Below, in pieces: positions 9,601-17,896 of a stretch of 64,000 nucleotides of DNA. Source of the DNA: SHLQ01 sp033344795 (GTDB taxonomy: Bacteria; Actinomycetota; Acidimicrobiia; Acidimicrobiales; SHLQ01); NCBI GenBank assembly GCA_033344795.1, contig JAWPMS010000001.1, forward strand, positions 1,550,001 through 1,614,000, in the 5' to 3' direction. Under the pieces are notes generated by a model. That model made no database searches, had not been told where the DNA came from, and worked only from the letters and a program-made list of their open reading frames with translations. Each line of letters opens with the position of its first letter. Positions within the stretch are counted from its first letter, which is position 1. Position numbers and translations under genes: made by a program.

Positions 9601-11959
9601 CGAGTGGTGAGAGCGTTGAACCGGCACCGTCCGGATCGATGGCGAAGAGGCCAGCTCCGTTGCCACTGACGATCGTGTAGCTGAGGGGGTCGTTGTCCAC
9701 ATCCGTGGCATTCACGATGAAAGCGGTGGAACCTGTGGCTGCCAACTCCGAGAGGGTCAGACCACTGCCTGCGACCACTGGCGGGTCATTGACGGGGTCA
9801 ACGGTGACGTTCACCGTGCCAACCACCTCGTTCGCCCCATCGGACACGGTGTAGGTGAAGCTGTCCGGTCCGTTGTAGTCAGCCGTCGGTGTGTAACGGA
9901 TCTGGCCGGCCTCGATGACTGCCGCTCCGTTGCTGGGTGCGGTCAACCGAACCAGGGTGAGGGCCTCGCCTTCGGGATCGTTGTCGTTTGCCAGTGCCGG
10001 GATGAGAACGGTGCCGTCTTCGACGACACTTGCGGACTCGTCGACCACGATGGGCACGGGATTCGGTGGCACCGTCGTGGTGGTCGTCGGGGCGGTGGTG
10101 GTCGTGGTCGGCGGCACCGTCGTCGTGGTCGTTGGGGCGGTGGTGGTTGTCGTCGTGGTGGGTGCTGGTGGACCGACGACCGTCACCGTGACCTGGCCGG
10201 TTGCTGTCGCACTCTCGCCGTCATCGACTGTGTACGTGAATGTGTCGACGCCGTCGTACCCATCTTCAGCCTCGTAGACAACCGATGAACCCACCAGACG
10301 CACATCGCCATGCTCGGCTGACCCAACACCCGTGACACGGATCAGATCTCCGTCCGGGTCCGAGTCGTTGAGTAGCACGTCGACGAGAATCCTCTCGCCT
10401 GCAGCGACGGTGGTTTCGTCGTCGTTGGCGACCGGTGCGCGATTGTTTCTCTGGACCCGGATCGTCGCGGTGTGGCTCTCGCAGACGTTGCCGGCATCGC
10501 AGACCTCGAGGGTGAACGTGTCCTCGCCGAAGAAGCCGGCGTCGGGGATGTACACGACCGTCGTTTCATACCCATCTCCGGCGTCAGGCAAGAAGGCCGT
10601 GTCCGTCGGGTTCGTGTCCTCGATGACCGTGACCGTTCCGTGCTCGGGTTCGTTGATTGTGAAGTCGAGCTCTCCTTCGCCGCCTCGTGCGCGAATCACG
10701 ATCTCGACCCTCGTGCCCTCGGCGCTGTTCACGACGATCGGGTCGATGACGAGGTCTTCGACCACTTCCTCGACGACCTCTTCTACGGGCACGGGGTCCT
10801 CGAACGCCAGCACCGGAGCGTCGGGCTCCGTCGGTGCAACCAGTCCCGTGAAGGTGGCCACGGCAATGCCCGCAGATGCGACGCTCGCCGAGACGGCGCC
10901 ACTGGTCACGACACCTGCTGCAGGGACGGGGAGTTGAAGAGATCCGGTGAGGTTGGCCAACCAGGCGAGTGGGCCAGCGACGGTCTTGAGACGAGTGAGG
11001 CCGATCTGGAGAAAGGCTCGAACGAGCGTCGGATCGAATTGTTCTCCTGCGCACGAGGTGAGTTCTTGTCGAGCGAGCTCTGGTCCGAGCGGTTTCTTGT
11101 ACGAGCGGGCGCTGGTCATCACGTCGTAGGCGTCGGCGATGGCGACCAGACGACCAGCGAGCGAGATTTCTTTGCCCTTCAGCTTCTCGGGGTACCCGTT
11201 GCCGTCCCATCGACAGTGGTGCTGATCGGCAGAGTGAATCCAGTCACCGAGCCACGGTCGAAGCGGCTCGAGCATCTCGATACCAGCGGTCGGGTGGTTC
11301 GAGAGGATCTTCCACTCTTCCTCGGTCGGGCGCCCGTTCTTGTTCAAGATCTCGGATGGAACGGAGATCTTGCCCACGTCGTGCAACAGCGCTGACCAGC
11401 GCAGTTTGTTCATGTCGTCGTCGTCGAGCTTGAGCTCTTCGCCGATCATCTCGGCATAGGAGCGGACCCGTTCCGAGTGACCTCGAGTCAATCGGTCATG
11501 TTCGTTGACCTCGGTGAGAAGCTGTGCGAGATATTCACCATGTCCTGCGGCACCCTCTGTTTCGCCGTTCGCCCTGGCTTCCTCCATGTTTCGAAGCATG
11601 GTCCTCGAGCTGGACTTGCGAAGCGTTGCTTTGGCTCGGGAAGGCGCATTGTCGGGAAAGACGAGCGTCAACTTCATCAGCGCTACGAGTGGCAGCAGTC
11701 GCGAGGTGACCTGACGGAGCGCCGCCAGAAGCAGGTTGGCCAAGATGAAGACGCAGAAGATCCACGTCCAACGGCCAATGCCCAGGTCTTCTGCGGAATA
11801 GACACGGCCGGCGAGAGCCGTGAAGGCGATACTCGAGGCGATTGGCAAGATCACGATGAGCGCGCGAAGAGTCCAGGCCAATCGGGGCCGTGATTTCCAC
11901 CGATTGACGGTTTCCTCGTGTCTTTCAGCGCCCTGAGTGGGCCCTGCCTTCGTTGCCAT
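6671..11959 (-). CDS. Giant membrane protein: HD-GYP domain fused to extracellular cadherin-like and lamin-tail array
   Basis: A 1762-residue protein. Two N-terminal membrane segments (about 28-50 and 65-84) lead to a cytoplasmic HD-GYP domain (about 148-325) with HD at 193-194, HH at 247-248 and DGNGYP at 252-257. A third hydrophobic stretch (about 346-374) precedes an acidic stalk, cadherin-like 'tandem-95' repeats, a Thr/Pro linker and further repeats. Two of these repeats are nearly identical. At least three lamin-tail-like domains (ITEVLYVG, ISEFSNVG, ITEFRSDG) end the protein. HD-GYP domains hydrolyse c-di-GMP, and the array should lie outside the cell. The usual HHE motif reads HHC here, so activity is uncertain. 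A smaller relative lies at 58505-60565. Confidence 0.88.
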   Translation of the reverse strand: MATKAGPTQGAERHEETVNRWKSRPRLAWTLRALIVILPIASSIAFTALAGRVYSAEDLGIGRWTWIFCVFILANLLLAALRQVTSRLLPLVALMKLTLVFPDNAPSRAKATLRKSSSRTMLRNMEEARANGETEGAAGHGEYLAQLLTEVNEHDRLTRGHSERVRSYAEMIGEELKLDDDDMNKLRWSALLHDVGKISVPSEILNKNGRPTEEEWKILSNHPTAGIEMLEPLRPWLGDWIHSADQHHCRWDGNGYPEKLKGKEISLAGRLVAIADAYDVMTSARSYKKPLGPELARQELTSCAGEQFDPTLVRAFLQIGLTRLKTVAGPLAWLANLTGSLQLPVPAAGVVTSGAVSASVASAGIAVATFTGLVAPTEPDAPVLAFEDPVPVEEVVEEVVEDLVIDPIVVNSAEGTRVEIVIRARGGEGELDFTINEPEHGTVTVIEDTNPTDTAFLPDAGDGYETTVVYIPDAGFFGEDTFTLEVCDAGNVCESHTATIRVQRNNRAPVANDDETTVAAGERILVDVLLNDSDPDGDLIRVTGVGSAEHGDVRLVGSSVVYEAEDGYDGVDTFTYTVDDGESATATGQVTVTVVGPPAPTTTTTTTAPTTTTTVPPTTTTTAPTTTTTVPPNPVPIVVDESASVVEDGTVLIPALANDNDPEGEALTLVRLTAPSNGAAVIEAGQIRYTPTADYNGPDSFTYTVSDGANEVVGTVNVTVDPVNDPPVVAGSGLTLSELAATGSTAFIVNATDVDNDPLSYTIVSGNGAGLFAIDPDGAGSTLSPLDFETQSVHTLGIEVTDGTIAQVISVDVTVTDINETPIAGDDLVATTEDTPAVFALGANDFDPDVDVLTWQIPATTDNGTALVAVDGDVSYTPPSNVSGADGFTYTVTDPDGLVSAPANVTIMIVSDNDPPVANDDAGLAFALAEDSSITTGNVTANDTDVDNPVDATSVAIVTDVTNGTLTNNNDGTFDYTPDLNHNGTDTFTYTITDGALTSNTATVTLTISPDNDAPVAADDSGVDFTVLEDGSFTTGNVTANDTDVDNPVDATSVAIVTDVTNGTLTNNNDGTFDYTPDLNHNGTDTFTYTITDGALTSNTATVTLTITPDNDAPVVTDPGDQAGISGEPFSLQIVGSDVDSATVTYGATGLPGGVSIDVDGLISGTPAAGGTSTITVTATDDGSPGLSDSVTFDLVVDDYQVSSLAGTLHITEVLYVGTTVPTEEFVEITNSGATPIDLTNFRLADSDLKNDGAQTVDYSIPTADHWGTASTLQPGEQAVIWLSYDGATLPPVTNPATGLEYVINNGGAATLGNFGDSVWLLETPSLIIDYMAYFGGGGDTAPPASLNLWDSTDQGSLFVGALGRSLALTPHNVDGNTASCWEESGSGAAAARCPGAPATIDSPAGGLRHSAGLNNNGGGIYGAHVMISEFSNVGGATGTNDFIELYNPTAAPVDIEGWQLEIADDTAIQQTILLTGANTVLPSGGHYLIDELGTGDQTLVGMTDALAIRIRDGATAVDEVGTAERNNGGSENPGLWSEGTGVPPLTDIGGYEQSWERLLASGVGNCIDTEDNSVDFIRRLTAAQVNPQSSADPVEPCGAYAAPTPPNHLVITEFRSDGPNGGGDEFLEVFNPTSGTISLSGYELRKSGSGGDEYIFPAVDLAPGQHYLVGGNNYPGPVDGIHNGFGNGDGGVDLYDTNAGSIVDSINTDESPPNLPRIDGQIDQTYTRRAGGCQDTDVMIDDFYLTGAPTPRTSSDTAIPC
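8641..8863 (-). repeat. Tandem repeat copy A within the cadherin-like array
   Basis: This stretch is repeated almost base for base 297 bases further on, equal to 99 codons or one cadherin-like repeat. The encoded unit runs from GNVTANDTDVD to TATVTLTI. Only a few substitutions separate the copies, whereas other repeats of the array are far more divergent, so the duplication or conversion is recent. Confidence 0.9.
8938..9160 (-). repeat. Tandem repeat copy B within the cadherin-like array
   Basis: This is the partner of the 8641-8863 copy at an exact 297-base offset, in the same frame. Identity ends abruptly at the segment that encodes the variable residues before TTGNVTAND, so the two copies differ in that short stretch and in the linker between repeats. 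Confidence 0.9.
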
Positions 11960-12183
11960 CGTGGTTAACTATCGACTGATTTTTTACGCTATTTAGCGGG
12001 GTTTCGAGCAGTTGGTCCGTGGCTCGTGGAGCAGCGGTTCGTCATCGAAAAAGCCGCGTCTTGCCGCCGATTTTCCGGACTTTTATGACTATCGTGGACG
12101 TTTTGTTGCAGTTGCGTTACAGTCGTCATGTAATTGCCACGGAACGTGTGTGTTTCGATGACCACATTGGGGGACGCAGCCAG
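11960..12183. promoter_or_regulatory. Intergenic region between divergent HD-GYP and DUF389 genes
   Basis: A 224-base region between two divergent starts. It is less GC-rich than its surroundings, with runs such as GATTTTTTACGC and GATTTTCCGG, and must carry promoters for both genes. I see no clear riboswitch, terminator or strong palindrome in it. Confidence 0.5.
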
Positions 12184-13326
12184 ATGACCAAAGAGATGGT
12201 TCCGAGAGAAATCGTGCAGCCGCTGAAGGAACCGGAGCAACAACCAGAGGCTGCGCTCGCATCATCGAAGAAACTCGGTCGGGGGCCATTCGCTCGAATC
12301 GTGCGGCTCCTTGGTCGAGTCGAGCTCGGTGACTTGAGCGAGATCGATCGCGACCGGATCCTCAGAGACCTGTTCCACGAGGGATTCCGCTTCGGTCGCT
12401 TCGCCCGCCGATTCGCTGCGTTGATGACACTGTCGGTCTTGATCGCGGTGATGGGGCTGTTGGCCGACTCCACGGCAGTGGTCATCGGTGCCATGTTGGT
12501 CGCTCCGCTGATGAGTCCCGTCCTCGGCGCAGCGGCTGCGCTGGTCATAGGACAACCGCATCAATTCTTTCGACAGTTGGTGGTGCTCGTTGCGGGAACC
12601 GTTGGCGCGATCGGCCTCGCGGCCGCAACCTCACTCGCGTTCCCCGGATCGATGGATCCGCTGCCATCGGAGATCTTGGCCCGTACATCGCCGAACCTGC
12701 TCGACCTGGGAATCGCTCTGGCCGCCGGAGCCGCCGGTGCCTATGCGCAGATCCGCAAAGCCGCCGCAGATGCGCTCACCGGGGTGGCCGTAGCCGTTGC
12801 CCTCGTCCCACCGCTGGCTGTCGTTGGCATCACGCTGGAGATCCGAGAGTTCGGACTTGCGACCGGTGCGTTCTTGCTCTTCCTTGCCAACGTTGCCGGA
12901 ATCATCATGAGTGCCGCGCTGACGTTTCTCGTATGCGGACTCGTGTCTCACAGCCGGCTTCGGCTCGGCTCGGGGTACATCGTCGGCGGGCTGCGCTGGG
13001 CGTCGCTCGCGGTGATCGTGATGATTCTGCCGTTGCACATCACGAGGGCGACGGTATTGCCGCCGAGCGATCCGACCGAAGATGTCGAGCACTGGCTGCA
13101 CGAATACATCGATTCGTCGGGTGATGGCGCAGAGATGGTGACGGTGTCGGTCGAGCGGATCGCCGAAGAGCTGTTGGTCGATTTGGTCGTCACAGAATCG
13201 GGCTTTATGCCATCCACGGAGGATCTTGCAGAACAGCTGGCCACGGAGCTCTCCGAGCCGGTGTCGCTGACCGTTCAGGTTGTCGAGGTCGAGACGGAAC
13301 GGGCGACAGCGGACGGTGAAGAATGA
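12184..13326 (+). CDS. DUF389 family membrane protein
   Basis: A 380-residue protein with a charged N-terminal region (about 1-70) and then the DUF389 membrane domain. The hallmark segments DSTAVVIGAMLVAPLMSPVLGAA and ADALTGVAVAVALVPPLAVVG are present, with about six membrane helices. A C-terminal soluble region (about 285-380) has alternating acidic and hydrophobic residues. The family function is unknown. The ATG at 12184 follows GGGGGACG at suitable spacing; a longer in-frame reading upstream lacks family residues. It is divergent from the giant HD-GYP gene. A tiny open frame overlaps its stop codon. Confidence 0.85.
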   Translation: MTKEMVPREIVQPLKEPEQQPEAALASSKKLGRGPFARIVRLLGRVELGDLSEIDRDRILRDLFHEGFRFGRFARRFAALMTLSVLIAVMGLLADSTAVVIGAMLVAPLMSPVLGAAAALVIGQPHQFFRQLVVLVAGTVGAIGLAAATSLAFPGSMDPLPSEILARTSPNLLDLGIALAAGAAGAYAQIRKAAADALTGVAVAVALVPPLAVVGITLEIREFGLATGAFLLFLANVAGIIMSAALTFLVCGLVSHSRLRLGSGYIVGGLRWASLAVIVMILPLHITRATVLPPSDPTEDVEHWLHEYIDSSGDGAEMVTVSVERIAEELLVDLVVTESGFMPSTEDLAEQLATELSEPVSLTVQVVEVETERATADGEE

Positions 13327-13421
13327 TGGCCACGAAGATCTGGGAGACCGTGCATTCACTCATCCGAGCTGCGGGTCTTCTCGCAAGACATTTCGCATCC
13401 GAAGCTGATCCCCACTGGTGA
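13326..13421 (+). CDS. Possible 31-residue small protein overlapping the DUF389 stop
   Basis: An ATG at 13326 shares its first base with the DUF389 stop codon and opens a frame of 31 codons (begins MATKIWETVHSLIRAAG, ends ADPHW). The overlapping stop-start arrangement is typical of translational coupling. The peptide could form an amphipathic helix. I have no family match, and a short chance frame is quite possible. Confidence 0.3.
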   Translation: MATKIWETVHSLIRAAGLLARHFASEADPHW

Positions 13422-13467
13422 GCGATACGACGTGATCCGGAGGGTTCCGATCTGCTACCTCCCGATC

Positions 13468-14883
13468 TCAGGGGAGGGCGACAAACATGACGGAGGTGGC
13501 CTCAGGGCCAAGCGTCAGCACTGTGCCCTCGTCGACGTGCAGGACGACGCGCTCGTCCATGTCGACGCGCCCGAGAATTGCTCCGGCTGTGGCGGTCACG
13601 GACAACTCGGTGGTCAGACCAGGCTCGAGGCCGTCGAGCACGACAGCGCCCGCGTCCGATGTAGGCATCGTGATCTGTCCTTCTCTAGTGGTTTGCGTCG
13701 AGAGGGGCTGCGCGTCGAGTTCGTGAATCAACGCTGATACCAGGGGAGCGACGACTTGGCCGTGGGCAAGGTGATTTGGGAGCAATCGCTGCACGAAGAG
13801 CAAGGCCACGACGTCCGCCTCCACGATCCTCGCAGCCACCGGTGCTTGGCCGATCAGCGGTGCACCGTCTTGGGGCAATCTGATACTCGTGAAGTTCTCG
13901 AACCACGGTCTGATGTACTCCGCCGCCAAGCCGACAGCGGTTCCCCCGTCAGCCTCGCGATTGCCGCCAAACGAGTCGTGGAGAAGGACCACGTTGAGTT
14001 CGTCGCCGCCGGGAGTCAACGATTCGACCATCGGAAAGTTCGGGGCGGGTGTCTCGACCTCGGCCACTTGGCTCGCGTCTTGCCGATCGAATCTTGGGTA
14101 TTCGATGACTTCGAATCCATCGTCTTGCAGGAACCGTTGAAGGTCGCCCGAACGGTCGATGGATGTGACTATCAGGTCAGGTTCCTCCCACAGCCCTGGC
14201 TGGATTGCGTCGACGATCAGTTCCGCAGCTGCGATCGCTCCTGAAGGACTCCAATGGGTATCCAATGTCAGCGCGTGCGCAGTACCGCCAACGGCATCCG
14301 CGAGGTCGATGACATCGGGGTGATCAGCGAGGTTTTCGACCACCACACGATTCTGTTGCACACACTCTGCATCGAGCCCGCCGAGTTGCCGGGAGGCCAC
14401 GGTGGCGCGATCAGGAGCGATGGACACGACCAGCCGTCGACCGGTCGACTCCAACAGCCGTCCAGCGACTTCGATCTCGGCGCGGAGAGAACGTTCGCCG
14501 TCGGATGAGATGCACGCCTGGTTCAATGAGGCCCTGTAGAACAACCATCCCCCGGTTCCGAGTCCGACCAGATCGTTGCCAGCCTCGCGACCTCCAACCA
14601 GGCGCGCACTTCTGGCCTCGAGATCGATGGCCGTCGCACGAGCTGGCAACCGGTCTTCGAACCATTTCCCCACGTCGGCCCAACGAGCCTCGTCCAACGG
14701 TGCCTCACGGAGATCGGGAAACCCTTGTTCTCTACGCGACTCCAGGTCGGTCGCTCCACCAGACAGGCCAAGCACCGCTCCCACGAAGGGGAGGAAGATG
14801 AACACCGCCAACGCCGCGACGTTGAATCGGGGCGTCACTTTTCGCGCTTCGGGTGCAGACAACGGGTCAGGAGGTTTCGTCAC
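13468..14883 (-). CDS. AlgJ/AlgX-like SGNH-fold acetyltransferase partner
   Basis: A 471-residue protein with one N-terminal membrane anchor (about 24-43) and an extracytoplasmic SGNH-hydrolase-like domain. The motifs DTHWSPSGA (Asp-His pair) and LLHDSFGG (nucleophilic Ser) correspond to the AlgJ/AlgX/DltD catalytic sites that transfer acetyl groups to exported polysaccharides. The last 100 residues form a predicted beta-rich extension. The gene lies five bases after the MBOAT gene, the usual partner that passes acetyl groups across the membrane. The pair probably O-acylates a cell-surface glycan. No polysaccharide synthase gene is in the window, so the acceptor is unknown. Confidence 0.8.
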   Translation of the reverse strand: MTKPPDPLSAPEARKVTPRFNVAALAVFIFLPFVGAVLGLSGGATDLESRREQGFPDLREAPLDEARWADVGKWFEDRLPARATAIDLEARSARLVGGREAGNDLVGLGTGGWLFYRASLNQACISSDGERSLRAEIEVAGRLLESTGRRLVVSIAPDRATVASRQLGGLDAECVQQNRVVVENLADHPDVIDLADAVGGTAHALTLDTHWSPSGAIAAAELIVDAIQPGLWEEPDLIVTSIDRSGDLQRFLQDDGFEVIEYPRFDRQDASQVAEVETPAPNFPMVESLTPGGDELNVVLLHDSFGGNREADGGTAVGLAAEYIRPWFENFTSIRLPQDGAPLIGQAPVAARIVEADVVALLFVQRLLPNHLAHGQVVAPLVSALIHELDAQPLSTQTTREGQITMPTSDAGAVVLDGLEPGLTTELSVTATAGAILGRVDMDERVVLHVDEGTVLTLGPEATSVMFVALP

Positions 14884-14888
14884 TTTGA

Positions 14889-16304
14889 TCAGAACTGGAA
14901 GTAGAGGAACGGACTGAAGGTCGCGGCCACGACGCGCAACGCGACGAGCGGCAGGGCGAAAAAATACAGCGTGAAACGAACTGCGCCTCCAGCGACGCGA
15001 GGATCGGTGAGCAGATCAATGGGTCGAATGCGCTCGGGCATCGCTGCTAGTGCCAGTCCACCAATCAATGCAGTGACGGTGAGAGGAGTCATGGCATCGA
15101 GCACCTCCGCCCGAAGACCACCGGTCGGTAGAACCATGGCGCGCAACATGCTGGTGGCAACACCCATGTCGGGAGAACGAAACAGGACCCAACCGCCGAG
15201 CACGATCACCGCGGTCCACAGACGAAGCAACGGTCTCTGTGTTTCGGCGGTGATCCCAAATGACCGTTCGATGAGTAGCGCCGATCCATGCCACAGCCCC
15301 CAGACAACAAATGTCCAGGCAGCTCCGTGCCACAGCCCGGTGACGAAGAAGACCAAGAGGAGATTTCGCATGGTCTTGCGAGGGCCGCCGCGATTGCCGC
15401 CGGCTGGAATGTACAGATAGTCGCGGAACCATGACGACAAGGTGATGTGCCAACGCCGCCAGAAGTCGGTGACCGTCATCGCCGCGTATGGCCGGCGGAA
15501 GTTCTCCGGAAACGTGAATCCGAGCATCATGCCAAGGCCGATCGCCATGTCGGAGTAGCCGGAGAAGTCGAAGTAGATCTGGACTGCGTAGCTCAACGCA
15601 GCGATCCAAGCTCCCAGCGTCGATGGATCCGCACCGAACGATGCGTCGACGAGCGGGGCGACCGAATCGGCGATCAGAACCTTCTTGGCCAACCCCCAGG
15701 AGAACCGAGAGAAACCGTTGCCGATCCGATCGATACCGACCTGCCGGTGACGGAGTTCCTCGGCGATGTCGCTCGCTCGCACGATCGGCCCGGCGATGAG
15801 CTGGGGGAACAGGCTGACATAGAGCAGTAGACGCAAGGGGTCTCGGAACGGCTCGATCTTTCCGTTGGCCACATCGAATGTGTAGCTCATCGATTGGAAC
15901 GTGAAGAACGAAATCCCAATGGGAAGTACAACGCTGGGAACGGCGATCGACCCCATGCCGAAGGCCTCGGCGATCGAGTCGATCGTCCTTCCCAGAAACC
16001 CTGCGTACTTGAACCAGCCAAGAAGCCCGACGTTGGCCATCGCCGAGACGAACACAGCGCTGCGCACCATCTTCTGGTTGTTGCGTTGCCGGCCCCGGAA
16101 GGCTGTGGACGCCGCGAAGTGATCGATCAGCACGGAGACGCCGAGCAGCACGACCAATGCGCCGCTGCCCCAGATGTAGAACAACAGGCTGGCGATGAGA
16201 AGGAAGAGGTTCGCGAGTCGAACCGAGAACCGTATGAGCGGTGTGTGCACCAACAAGACGACCGGCAAGAAGAGCCACAAGAACGCGGCCGAGTTGAAGA
16301 GCAC
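14889..16304 (-). CDS. MBOAT family O-acyltransferase (AlgI-like)
   Basis: A 471-residue polytopic protein of the membrane-bound O-acyltransferase family. It contains the AlgI landmarks YFDFSGYSDMAIGLG, PENFRRPY, FWRRWHITLSSWFRDYLYIPAGGN and the active-site histidine in TGLWHGAAW. Members move acyl groups, usually acetyl, across the membrane to an extracytoplasmic transferase. It is the first gene of a two-gene unit with the AlgJ-like gene five bases downstream. The length is normal for AlgI. Confidence 0.92.
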   Translation of the reverse strand: MLFNSAAFLWLFLPVVLLVHTPLIRFSVRLANLFLLIASLLFYIWGSGALVVLLGVSVLIDHFAASTAFRGRQRNNQKMVRSAVFVSAMANVGLLGWFKYAGFLGRTIDSIAEAFGMGSIAVPSVVLPIGISFFTFQSMSYTFDVANGKIEPFRDPLRLLLYVSLFPQLIAGPIVRASDIAEELRHRQVGIDRIGNGFSRFSWGLAKKVLIADSVAPLVDASFGADPSTLGAWIAALSYAVQIYFDFSGYSDMAIGLGMMLGFTFPENFRRPYAAMTVTDFWRRWHITLSSWFRDYLYIPAGGNRGGPRKTMRNLLLVFFVTGLWHGAAWTFVVWGLWHGSALLIERSFGITAETQRPLLRLWTAVIVLGGWVLFRSPDMGVATSMLRAMVLPTGGLRAEVLDAMTPLTVTALIGGLALAAMPERIRPIDLLTDPRVAGGAVRFTLYFFALPLVALRVVAATFSPFLYFQF

Positions 16305-16372
16305 TGGCTCACAATAGTTGTCGCTCTGACGTCGCCCGGCGACTGTCAGCGGGTGGTGAGTCGTGCTTCGAC

Positions 16373-16446
16373 TGGAGCGGGTGACGAGAATCGAACTCGC
16401 GTATTCAGCTTGGGAAGCTGATGTTCTACCATTGAACTACACCCGC
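16373..16446 (-). tRNA. tRNA-Gly (anticodon CCC)
   Basis: The reverse strand folds as a full cloverleaf. The acceptor stem is GCGGGTG/CACCCGC. The anticodon stem TCAGC/GCTGA encloses the loop TTCCCAA, giving anticodon CCC, and the T-arm contains GTTCGATTC. The terminal CCA is encoded at 16375-16373. It lies between the MBOAT gene and the serine-hydrolase gene. Confidence 0.95.
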
Positions 16447-16544
16447 GAACGTCGTCAGATTACCTCATGGGCATCATCGGTCCAGTTGCGTCGAATGGCG
16501 GTTGTGACCGTCGTGGCGGCAAACAGGGGTATAACTTCTCGGCC

Positions 16545-17879
16545 ATGATGCGCCCCGTGTTGTCTCTTCGCCTCGGTTCCCTCTTGGTGGCTCTTTCGAT
16601 GATCGCCTTCGCATGCGGCTCCGATTCGAGCACCACGCTGCCGCCACAGACGACAGCTGAAGAAGCGGTGGCCGAGGTGACGACGACCGCCGAAACCACA
16701 ACCCAGGCGCCGCCGGTGACCGAGGTCGAAGCAGAGATTGTCGAAGACGATCCGATCGAGGATGTCGACCCCCTCGAAACCGTGGCCGCCGAGCTCGAAG
16801 CACTCCTCGTTGATTGGCAGGAAGAGAACGGCGCACCGGCCGTTTCGTTGTCGGTTCGGATACCCGGCGCGGAACCGATCAACGTCGCGAGCGGCGTGAC
16901 CGACATTGTCACCGAAGATCCCGTGACCCCAGACGACTACTTCCGCATCGCCAGCGTCACCAAGCCCATGACCGCTGCGGTGGTTCTGCAGCTCGTCGAG
17001 GAGGGACTCGTGGAACTCGATGCGCCCGTCCGCACCTACCTGCCCGAATGGCTCGAGGGTTACCCGTACGCCGACGACATCACGATCCGTCAGCTCATGG
17101 ACCACACGAACGGGCTGAAGGAGTACGCCCTGGACCCGGTCTTCTACGCGCTCGCCGGTGAGCGTCTCGAGACACCCATCGAACCGGAGGAGATCATCGA
17201 ATGGTTGGCTTCGCAGGAACCGCTCTTCGCTCCCGGTGAGCAGTACAGCTACGAGACCGGCGGTTTCCTTTCGCTGGGGCGGGTGATCGAGACGGTGACG
17301 GGGAACTCCGCGGCCGCGGAGATGCGCGCCAGAATCTTCCAACCCGCTGGGGCGGAGAACATCTATCTGACACCCGAAGAGTTTCCACCAGAGGTGACGG
17401 TCAACGGATACGGACGCGGTCTCATGTACCTCGCGGCGACAGCGATCATCGGTCGGGAAGACACCGAGGGGCTGACGATCAACGACGAGCCTGTCGCTGC
17501 GGTGTTCTCCCTGCCACAAGATGTGCTCCAATCGTCGGGATGGACCGGCGGTGGCAACGAGGCGCAGATGGAGTCGGTCTCTGCGGTGATCAAGGCCATG
17601 TTCGACGGCACGATATTGAGCGACGACCTGATCGAGCAGATGACGACCCCCGTGCTCGATGTCGACTACGGGCTGGGCATCAGCAACGACAACGTCGACG
17701 GAGTGACGGTGTATTCACACGGCGGCGGTGTGCCAGGATTCCGATCCCAGGCTGGATATCTGCCTGAGTACGACGTCAGCTACGCAGTCTCGTCGAACCT
17801 GATACCTCTACCCGAGGGTGCCGGCGTCGGTGACCTTCAGCGTCAGCTCGTGCCACTTCTCGTCGCCGCCGTGCAGTGA
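16545..17879 (+). CDS. Serine-hydrolase lipoprotein of the beta-lactamase (class C/DD-peptidase) family
   Basis: A 444-residue lipoprotein with signal MMRPVLSLRLGSLLVALSM and lipobox ending at C24, then a Thr/Glu-rich linker. The penicillin-binding-like domain spans about 75-444. The nucleophile motif is SVTK (S137-K140) and HTNGL matches the usual HTSGL. The second motif, normally YSN, reads Y236-E-T, and a C-terminal HGGGVPGF stands for the KTG-like element. The altered second motif may change activity. I chose the ATG at 16545 because it gives a clean lipoprotein signal. Substrate unknown. Confidence 0.85.
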   Translation: MMRPVLSLRLGSLLVALSMIAFACGSDSSTTLPPQTTAEEAVAEVTTTAETTTQAPPVTEVEAEIVEDDPIEDVDPLETVAAELEALLVDWQEENGAPAVSLSVRIPGAEPINVASGVTDIVTEDPVTPDDYFRIASVTKPMTAAVVLQLVEEGLVELDAPVRTYLPEWLEGYPYADDITIRQLMDHTNGLKEYALDPVFYALAGERLETPIEPEEIIEWLASQEPLFAPGEQYSYETGGFLSLGRVIETVTGNSAAAEMRARIFQPAGAENIYLTPEEFPPEVTVNGYGRGLMYLAATAIIGREDTEGLTINDEPVAAVFSLPQDVLQSSGWTGGGNEAQMESVSAVIKAMFDGTILSDDLIEQMTTPVLDVDYGLGISNDNVDGVTVYSHGGGVPGFRSQAGYLPEYDVSYAVSSNLIPLPEGAGVGDLQRQLVPLLVAAVQ

Positions 17880-17896
17880 CGGTCGACGACGAATTC

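Noticed and set aside
10060..10180. GT-rich simple repeat that could look like a regulatory or mobile element
   Set aside because: It encodes the Thr/Pro linker of the giant surface protein; the bias follows from ACC/ACG codon runs.
15016..16278. Reverse open frame within the MBOAT gene
   Set aside because: A shadow in another frame with Arg/His-rich low-complexity sequence; the MBOAT frame has all family motifs.
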